From NCBI RefSeq assembly GCF_018991925.1, contig NW_024737068.1, positions 3,101,353 through 3,165,352 of the forward strand: a DNA stretch of 64,000 nt. The letters are read 5' to 3'. The notes beneath the pieces are model-generated. The model was not told where the DNA came from. It saw nothing but the letters and a program-made list of their open reading frames with translations, and made no database searches. Below are positions 57,482 to 64,000 of this stretch, in pieces. Every line of letters starts with the position of its first letter. Within the stretch, counting starts at the first letter, position 1. This DNA comes from Homarus americanus (Eukaryota; Arthropoda; Malacostraca; Decapoda; Nephropidae). The position numbers were made by a program, and so were the translations under genes.

Positions 57482-57931
57482 CTAAAGGGGCAAGGAAGCA
57501 GTCCTGAGTGTACTCGTTATGAGGCGAGTCATCTCCCGAATAATTTCCTTGGTGGCCCCACACTTGGGTGGTTCAAACAGGTTAGCTGGCGACCACCTGA
57601 CAATTTCCATCGACATGCTATTCCACTGTGGTGGCTGTCTCTCATTTACCTCGTGGACATCTGCTACTATTGGAGTAGCGTTTATTGGTACTTCATTTTC
57701 AGGTTGAGAAGACTCACTGTTATCATTTAGGATATCATCGGGTGGTTGGGTCCCGGCGATATCCACTGTGGCCTCCTGTGTCGGCTTCCTGCCATGTGGG
57801 TTCCGACAATTGTTTCCCTTTCTGCAAACCACACATGGTCGATTGTTTCTGGCACAATCACAGCTAGTGCAATTTTGGTTCTGGCTAGCACAGACGCAAC
57901 AATGTCTGTTACTCGGCATAGTGTTCCGCAC
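57482..57931 (-). pseudogene. Cys-rich N-terminal domain of the R2-like element
   Basis: 150 codons starting MRNTMPSNRHCCVCASQNQN. Ten Cys follow in a CxC/CxxC series (CCVC, C..CDC, C..C, C..C, NP) over 45 residues, then a low-complexity acidic/polar linker, and a helical end, CGATKEIIREMTRLITSTLR. Probably nucleic-acid binding. It replaces the CCHH/Myb arrangement of classical R2 proteins. Start chosen at the first Met before the Cys series. Met5 is equally possible. Confidence 0.62.
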
Positions 57932-57960
57932 TTTGGGCGATAGTTAACGTCCGCCTCCAA

Positions 57961-58910
57961 CATATTCTTTGGTCCCATACAGAAGAAGAAACTAGTTCTT
58001 ATGAGGAAAGAGCGGAGAGGTAACAGGCTGGACTGCTGTGTCCGGGTAGTAGGGGCATACGTGCGCGCGTGGGTGTGTAGGCCACCCCCCTGAGGGCGAC
58101 AGTCCACACATCAGAGTGATACACTGGGAGCAAGAATTGTTACACCTAACACTTGTTCATATATCCTTGGCAGAAATAACCATTATTTCTACGGTTGCAC
58201 TGTTGTAAGATTAGTTATATATACTCACTTAGTCGGCTGTCACTACATGAAGTGACCGTTACTTGTGGGAGGCGACCGCAAGCGTAGAACACTTGGTCTT
58301 CTGTCACTCACCATAGGGGCGAGCGTCGCGAGGCCACCCTCGCCAAAATAGGCCTATCGACACTGGCAGTGGCACTTGGCACCTGCACCAGCCAAGCTCT
58401 TGTAGTGGATTCCTCCCCTACAAGCACCGAACCTTCTCGAATTCCCCAGCCTACGCCTCCAGCGCCGCCCACGGAGCGGGGGTCAACTATCTACCCACGC
58501 CTACCCCCGCCTTATAAGGCCTGACACCGCTGTGACCAGCCTCTTTTCTAACCAGTGCCACCAGCAAGCAACACCTCCTCCTCCGCGCCAGCAGTGCGGC
58601 TGCCGCTCCCGCCAGCGACCTTGGCGTCCCTCAAGCCGCGTGTCCCTCCTCTGGGCACCCTCACCACCCAGCTCTCTCTACCCAACGCTTATTACCATGC
58701 TACCTACCCAGCAACAAGCTGCATTGCACACCCAATACAATATGTATACAGTGAGCACATTGTGAGTTTCCTTTCTCCATCCCATCCTGAGTGTGAACCA
58801 ATATCTCATAACCCCACACACTCACAGCTCGCTTGCTGATCACCGGTGAACACATGGAATATTTGTGATTAATGACGTAATGGATGAGAAGAACCTTCGG
58901 AGACACTGCT
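57961..58910. other. Unassigned GC-rich stretch with a TATA-like site
   Basis: 58320-58690 is GC- and CCT-rich. A CTTATAAGGCC lies at about 58510-58520 with a C/T-rich stretch 25-40 bp downstream, resembling a core promoter or the U3/R part of an LTR. No partner LTR or coding exon could be shown. Plus-strand frames (58532-58765, 58555-58839) have no known motif. Confidence 0.3.
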
Positions 58911-59271
58911 TTTTTTTTTTTTTTTTTAGGTTAAGGTGGGGAAAGGATGGAAGGCATGCTGGGGCTCAAGGCACAACCAGACATGAGGGATGGAGAAGTC
59001 ACAACATATAGTCCTGGGGGGAAAGGTTGGAAAAGAAGTTTAATGAGTTAAACAGAAGGGGACGACACCCCTTGTTTTACATATTACAGAGTTTGTTGGC
59101 TAACTAAGCTAACCTAGGATTTAGAATGAGGTTGCACAATGGTTATTTTAGTAGACAATGACTAGATTGATTTTACAATTACAAGTTTATTAACATCTTA
59201 TACTGTATTTCGTTATGGACTCACTTGATTGTGACTTGTTAAATGTGAATTTAAATCATCGAAGTTTTAAT

Positions 59272-60090
59272 CTAAGGTGGATCACTGTGGCGGACATAGA
59301 TGGGTCGCGAGTTGGGTTGTTGTAGTGCGGGCAGACTCCGGGGCCACCAGGCGTGGGATCTCCCTCCGTTGATGTCTTTCCAGCGTAGGTGGTCTGGGCT
59401 GTAAGGGTCGTCCAGGAGCTTGTCCCAAACCTTCTTCCCTAGGCGATGGAACCTGAAGTTGGGGGCCTCTGTTTTATTTCTTAGGTGGATGTTTTCCACT
59501 GTCTCCTGGTAGGGTGGCGTTTGGCCACTGGCTGACCTCAAACACTTGTTTTGGAAGCTCTGTAGTTGTTGTAGTCTAGTTTTCTCGAGTGTGATGAGTG
59601 GTATAGATGGGTACTCCAACACAAGCCTCACCAGCGCCTTGTACAGGTGAACTTGTATCTTCTCAGGCATCAATTTAAAACGTTTTAATTTGGCTGCGGC
59701 GACTTTGGCGTTATTTAGTCTGTCCTTCACGTGGGGAATGATGCCCGTCCGAGAAATGATGAGGCCGAACAACCTGCCTTGTTTAGAGTACTCAATCTCT
59801 TCGTCGTCGATCATCAATGGGGCCGGCTTGAATTTGGCTATGGGTATGACCTCAAATTTCGTTTTGTTTGTTTTTATTTTCCATTTATGTTCATACTCCG
59901 AGATCTCCTCTATTTCCCGAGCAGTGAGTCGCGCCATCCTTGCTATGGACCTTCCTGGGCAGGTGACGATCTGTGTTACATCGTCGGCATACATGACGTA
60001 CTCGCTGCCGACGATTGGGGGTGGCAGATCAGCCGTGTAGAGTGTGTAAAGGGTTGGTGAGAGACAATAGCCCTGAGGCACGCTGCATCT
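59272..60090 (-). pseudogene. Jockey-like RT, catalytic and C-terminal part
   Basis: 269 codons: MPQGYCLSPTLYTLYTADLP, then YVMYADDVTQIVTCPGRS (motif C intact), HKWKIKTNKTKFEVIPIAK, FGLIISRTGIIPHVKDRLN, LYKALVRLVLEYPSIPLIT, LQQLQSFQNKCLRSASG and a C-terminal helix-rich end to the natural stop. Separated by a frameshift near 60070 from the upstream RT part. Confidence 0.85.
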
Positions 60091-60580
60091 TGATTTTGGC
60101 TCTGTGGTCCATAATGAAGTTGCACAGCAGGCGCGTCAGATTTTCGGGTAGCCCCAGTTGTATGATCTTATACTGCAGTCCTGCGTGCCAAACTTTGTCA
60201 AACGCCTTGCTGACGTCCCTCAGTATTATATTGCACTGCAGGCGGCCAGTCATGGCATTGGCGATCTGCTCGTAGGCCTGAGCTATGGCGGTGGATGTGC
60301 CTCGGTACTGGCGGAAGCCGAACTGGCGGGGATTATGCACGTCTTCGTCCTCCAGATACATCCGCAATCGCTTGTTGACTATTTTTTCGAATATTTTGGC
60401 AGGCACCTCTAGCAGCGATATTGGTCGAAAGTTTTTGACTTTGTTTGGAGGCTTCCCTGCTTTTGGTATGAGGCGAATAACGGCGATTTTGAACATCTTA
60501 GGGAAGTATCCAGAGGCGAGGCAGGCGTTGCATATATGAGCAAGCCTCTCTATCATGTTGTCGGGACACTGCTTAGGGTG
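60029..60580 (-). pseudogene. Jockey-like RT, N-terminal part
   Basis: Recognisable from CPDNMIERLAHICNACLASG through IAVIRLIPKAGKPPNKVKNF, RPISLLEVPAKIFEKIVNKR, PRQFGFRQYRGTSTAIAQAY and motif A LRDVSKAFDKVWHAGLQYKI to the LLCNFIMDHRAKIKM block. Residues read before about 60580 do not belong to the conserved domain. All catalytic residues up to the shift are present. Confidence 0.85.
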
Positions 60581-60696
60581 ACATCCGATATTCACCGACA
60601 CACACTGTGAAATTCCCGCTCCCACACCCCGAATATGTCCCCTCCAATAACACTTTAGATCTGGGAGGACACTCCACCACACCCACGCCACGCTGG

Positions 60697-61060
60697 CCGC
60701 CTACTACTACTGTACTACTACTACTTCTAATACTCCTCTAACCTCCCTCACAACCATAATTTATTCACTGTTTTAATACGCAATAATCCTAATACAAAAA
60801 TATCTACCCTAACTGAGTTATTTAAGCCGCAGATCTATGGGGCAGTCATTCACTGTTTCCTCATAGTCTATGTCTGCGACTGTTGTTGGTTTAGCATAAC
60901 AAAGCAGACTTGAGCGAAGAGAGAGATAGACGACACCTCAACCAGGCCACAATATAACTTCTGGGTTGATGTTTCTGTTGTTATAATACCTCAGCCAGTC
61001 TGTTGCACTCGGTCCCATCCCGCCCGATGTTGTGAAAACCAATGAAGTGAAGCTGCCTTT
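60697..61060 (-). mobile_element. R2-like LINE fragment 3, 3' end
   Basis: DNA match to fragments 1 and 2: AGT-type tail at 60697-60722, then GCCGCAGATCTATGGGGCAG (60824) as in fragment 1 at 53004, CATAGTCTATGTCTGCGACTG and AATATAACTTCTGGGTTG. More diverged and with several deletions, ending near 61060 where the next LINE begins. Confidence 0.75.
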
Positions 61061-61061
61061 A

Positions 61062-62156
61062 CTAATAATGTCACAATAAAATACAGAGACTACTGCGCAG
61101 ACAGCATATTCCTTTTTGAAAACAACTTAATGAATGCTAAGTGGGAACGTGTCTCCGCCTTTGACAACCCTAAAGTGAGCTGCTGCATCTTCTCTTGCAT
61201 CTTCAATGCTTGCTTTGGTAAATGCTTCTCCCTCAAGACTAAGTTAGTAAAAGCTGCATCTATTTCCAAACCCTATATCTGAAGTGAAATCAAGGCAGTG
61301 ATAAAAGAAAAACACAAACTCCAAAGAAAATTTGCAAAAAGACCCATAACTTTCGGTGATGCTTACCGAAGTGTTAGAAATAGAATAACTCAAGCAGTTA
61401 GAAATGCCAAGCGTAGCTATTATACAAATAAGCTCCAGTCAACATCAGGCAACAGTAAGAAAACCTGGAGTATCATCAATTCTATTCAGTGGTTCCCCAT
61501 TCAGCTTTTATATTAAATGGTACAGTTGTAACATAACCCTCCTTCATTCCCAACGACTTCAATGATTATTTTATCAATGTTGGCAAAAATCTTGCAGAGA
61601 TCATCCCTCATCACCATGAGGAATTTAGAGCCTATCTGCAAAACAGACAGCAAAATGAGTTGTTCTTGTCCCCTGTCACGGCAGATGAATTACTGACCAT
61701 CATAAAAATGTCCGAAGATGCAGTAGCAGGAGACGATAATATACCAATGAGCATCATTAAGAAAGTAGCCCACTTATTACTACCTGTTCTCCTACACATT
61801 TGTAACTCCTCCTTCACTAGTGGTGTCTTTCTGGATAAACTGAAAATTGCTAAAGTTCACTCAGCCTATAAAAAAAATCTGGGGACAAAGGTCTTTTCAA
61901 GAATTACCGCCCCATATCAGTCTTCCCAGCCTTAAGTAAGATACTGGAGAAGCTAGCATGTAGTAGAATAAATTCCTTCAGCAGTGCCAATAACATCCTT
62001 ACAGACTCTCATTTTGTATTTGGAACTAAAATGTCAAATGAGAGTGCTGTGCTATCCTTTACTAATAACATCTTAAACTCTTTTGATGACAGTCAGTTCA
62101 CAATCGGAGTATTCCTGGACCTCTCTAAAGCATTTGATACTGTTGACCATACCATT
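61062..62156 (+). pseudogene. LINE ORF2 fragment (linker and RT N-terminus), plus strand
   Basis: Reads NAKWERVSAFDNPKVS (61130-61180), EIKAVIKEKHKLQRKFAKRP, YRSVRNRITQAVRNAKRSYY, KKTWSIINSIQ, then FNDYFINVGKNLAE, LSPVTADELLTIIKMSEDAV, GDDNIPMSIIKKV, NYRPISVFPALSKILEKLAC, and motif A IGVFLDLSKAFDTVDHTI, where transposon X2 interrupts. Typical LINE linker-RT order, of an L2/CR1/Rex-like type. Clade not resolved. Several shifts. The remainder of the RT should lie beyond X2, outside the window. Confidence 0.8.
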
Positions 62157-64000
62157 AGGGTGTGTCATACGGAGGCGAATTTTTTTTTTTTGAGTTTGAA
62201 ACATCGGCCCATGGTATTAATGATGTAGTTCTATGTGCAGAATCATGTGATATCTACAGATTTGAAAAATTTTGTTTTTTGCTGGGTAAATTACAACGAA
62301 ATCTTATGAAAATTCAGTATTCCCACCCTTTTACCAACACCACTAAATAGCTTATTTAAAGTAAAGTAAATGTATCAGGTTAATTTATTATGATGAAAAT
62401 GATCCAGAATAGTGAAACGAATGATCTTGACATATTTATTAAATTTAATATTCCTTTAGAAAAAAAATCATCAAATACAAAAACCGGTTTTTCTACTACG
62501 ACCCGGTGTTGCTGCACACCATAGAGAACATGTCTTTCTTGCTTCTGTTTCTACTCATCGCCTCCCTGCTGACCACCTGAGCTCGGATGTAGCCTTCCCT
62601 CCTCTCCTGGCTGTACACGTGACTGCTGGCCTCGCTCACTTGCTGTACACAGCGCTCTATACTCTGGGTGTGCGAGGGCCAGGCAGGGACATGCATGGGG
62701 TTGTCCAGGAAAGCTCTGACTTGAACATTGGTGAGGCTGCAGGTAAGAGGGGGCTCACTGCCAACCTGGATGTTATCCAGATCTATGAGATCAGTGAGGG
62801 TCTTGGCACCTAGATTGACTTCAGGAGTCTTCCTGACCCTGAAGGAATCGTCACCAACTGATTCGTCATGCCCAGATCCTCTCATAAGTCTCATATCCAA
62901 GATCTTTTTTGACTGCCACTCTTCTCTCCTCATCCTTGCAGAGGCATTGTCGCAAGGAGCTGCCTCCCGGGATAGGCGCCAGGGAAGATCTCCTCACAGT
63001 CTGCTCCACAATCTGAACAACCTTCCTTGGCTGACTCCTCAGGGGCTCAAGCTGGAAGAGAACATGCCTCGGACCTTCGGAGAACGATGACTTGACCTTG
63101 GTGTTGAACCAATTTGGCAAGTAGACACTCACGATGAATTGGACAATAAGTCTCAGTTTGTGAAGCTGGTTCCCTTTCAGTTTATGATGAGCGACCCAAA
63201 TTCTGCAGAACCTGAGAGCCGTTGTGAGCCACCTAGAATGTGAGACTGGACCTATCTGCAGGTAAGCAAGTCTGTCAGGCATGACCCCCGGTTTGATGGC
63301 ACTGCGTCATGTAACCATAGTACTGGTCAGTACTCAGGTCGTCAATGACAGTATGTGCAAGCTCAACGAGTGGAGGGCCAGCACCAACTGAGTTTTCAAA
63401 GCTCGGATTTATTTCTAACTCCAGTGGCAGAGTCAGCATCTTGCGAAGGACCAGACCATCTGTTGTTTGAAAGAGTCTTGCCATCCAGCTCTGGATCAGA
63501 TGTCTGAGTGGCAACTCGTTGGTGTGGAGGTCACAAACAATCCCAGACCAGCTTCCTCCCCATCTTCCGCTCTATCCACTGTATGGCCCCCCCTTGCCAC
63601 CCTGTGTTCGTGTTGGTGCTGTCCCCTCCAATGGCCTGCAGGGTCTGGTCTACGTTCCTCTCTCTGAGCCAGTTCACAATGTTATCTGCCACTATCTCAG
63701 CTGGTTTCCTGATGTCATCTTTCTCTGGAGTGAAATGCCACAAATACTTCCCTCCTGGTTCACTGCAGCAGGAGTAGTGTTCCTCCTTCACCATGGCAGG
63801 GAACAACTTGTCAGAATCTCCAACTTTCATGAACACTTTAGTGTCATCCCTTCTCCCATCAAAGAACAAACAATTGATTCTATTTTCTCTTATCCTCTTA
63901 TCAAACTCCTCTTCTAGGTTACTGACAAGTTTCTCCTGAGCTCTCCTTACTTTGTTATGATCTATCACCAGGTGAACATCATCAGGTGTTATCAAACCAC
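62157..64000 (-). mobile_element. DNA transposon X2, second copy of the X1 family, cut by window end
   Basis: The left end AGGGTGTGTCATACGGAGGC matches the right end of X1 (reverse strand) through CATGGTATTAATGATGTAGT and beyond. The protein part runs on the minus strand. It is inserted in the LINE at 62156, right after the DTVDHTI block. The expected 11-bp duplication would be ACCATACCATT (62146-62156), whose partner lies outside the window. Confidence 0.85.
62496..63995 (-). pseudogene. X-family transposase (copy X2), frameshifted
   Basis: From right to left: HNKVRRAQEKLVSNLEEEFD, NCLFFDGRRDDTKVFMKVGD (first Asp), EEHYSCCSEPGGKYLWHFTP, QAIGGDSTNTNTG (second Asp), then shifts, ELAHTVIDDLSTDQYYGYM, MPDRLAYLQIGPVSHSRWL, TALRFCRIWVAHHKLKGN, LTNVQVRAFLDNPMHVP and HTQSIERCVQQVSEASSHV (Glu), ending FSMVCSNTGS. 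It complements X1, which lacks a readable centre. At least four frameshifts. Confidence 0.8.

Larger units (their letters stand above)
53549..57960 (-). mobile_element. R2-like (REL-type) LINE, long copy with internal 1.18-kb tandem duplication
   Basis: Reading the minus strand: Cys-rich N-terminus (57931-57780), linker, RT N-terminus (57470-57140, 57110-56793), RT motif A (56789-56589), motif C (56420-56405), RT C-terminus (to 55650), CCHC plus nuclease, then a second RT C-terminus plus nuclease (55168-53690), the 3' UTR and an AGT-type tail (53549-53580). The block 56339-55169 recurs as 55168-53984 at roughly 93% identity by eye. CCHC followed by a restriction-like nuclease is the C-terminal design of R2-group LINEs. 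Frameshifts and stops inactivate it. Confidence 0.75.
58911..60690 (-). mobile_element. Jockey-superfamily-like LINE, 5' truncated, with poly(A) tail
   Basis: RT and C-terminal region on the minus strand (60690-59272), a roughly 340-bp 3' UTR, and an A18-type tail (T-run at 58911-58928 on the plus strand). Starts within the RT N-terminus. The wording GVPQG/MPQGYCLSPTLYTLYTADL is typical of Jockey-like RTs. It abuts R-element fragment 3 on the right. Confidence 0.8.

Overview
This window looks like a piece of an arthropod nuclear genome, most likely a decapod crustacean. The reasons are CR1-like LINEs carrying an esterase ORF1, Penelope-like elements, short interstitial CCTAA/TTAGG runs (the arthropod telomere unit), and very long TA, CT and ACT microsatellites. 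The genus cannot be fixed from sequence alone. I find no host protein-coding gene that I can support. Almost everything recognisable is a transposable element, usually broken and repeatedly nested.

Layout. 1-3818: CR1-like LINE copy A (minus), with a small foldback element in its ORF1. 3853-5060: short tandem repeats. 6537-16210: Penelope-like element PLE-1, interrupted by CR1 copy B, which is itself interrupted by CR1 copy C (8014-12044, 5-bp target duplication) and by an 802-bp hAT-type element (12246-13047, 8-bp duplication). 16211-18713: decayed Tigger/pogo transposon sitting in the TA tract that ends PLE-1. 18929-23273: PLE-2 (minus), split by DNA transposon X1 (19359-22336) with a perfect 11-bp duplication. 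23480-24640: Ty3/Gypsy pol relic. 24641-29975: mostly unassigned, with one tRNA-type SINE, two unexplained ORF fragments and a telomere-like run. 29976-31247: CR1 copy F. 33730-35400 and 36241-43525: two copies of an RNase H-bearing LINE. The second is split by transposon X3 (36867-39089, carrying an uninterrupted 598-codon reading frame) and by a nearly complete CR1 copy D (39411-43378). 43897-44543: hAT deletion derivative. 46285-49490: CR1 copy E. 51600-51833: Penelope-like end plus TA tract. 52600-57960: fragments of a non-LTR element with a Cys-rich N-terminus, a reverse transcriptase and an R2-like CCHC plus nuclease C-terminus, including a 1.18-kb tandem duplication. 58911-60690: Jockey-like LINE (minus). 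60697-61060: a further 3' fragment of the R2-like element. 61062-62156: another LINE (plus), broken by transposon X2, which runs off the window end.

How the parts relate. CR1 ORF1 (coiled coil plus SGNH esterase) and ORF2 (AP endonuclease plus RT) would work together in target-primed reverse transcription. The two CR1 subfamilies share a 3' hairpin and an octamer tail. Penelope-like elements encode RT plus a GIY-YIG nuclease, and here end in hammerhead-like motifs next to TA tracts. The X transposons form a DDE-type family with CxxH and 11-bp target duplications, which I could not assign to a named superfamily. With the R2-like element, they are the most interesting content of the window.
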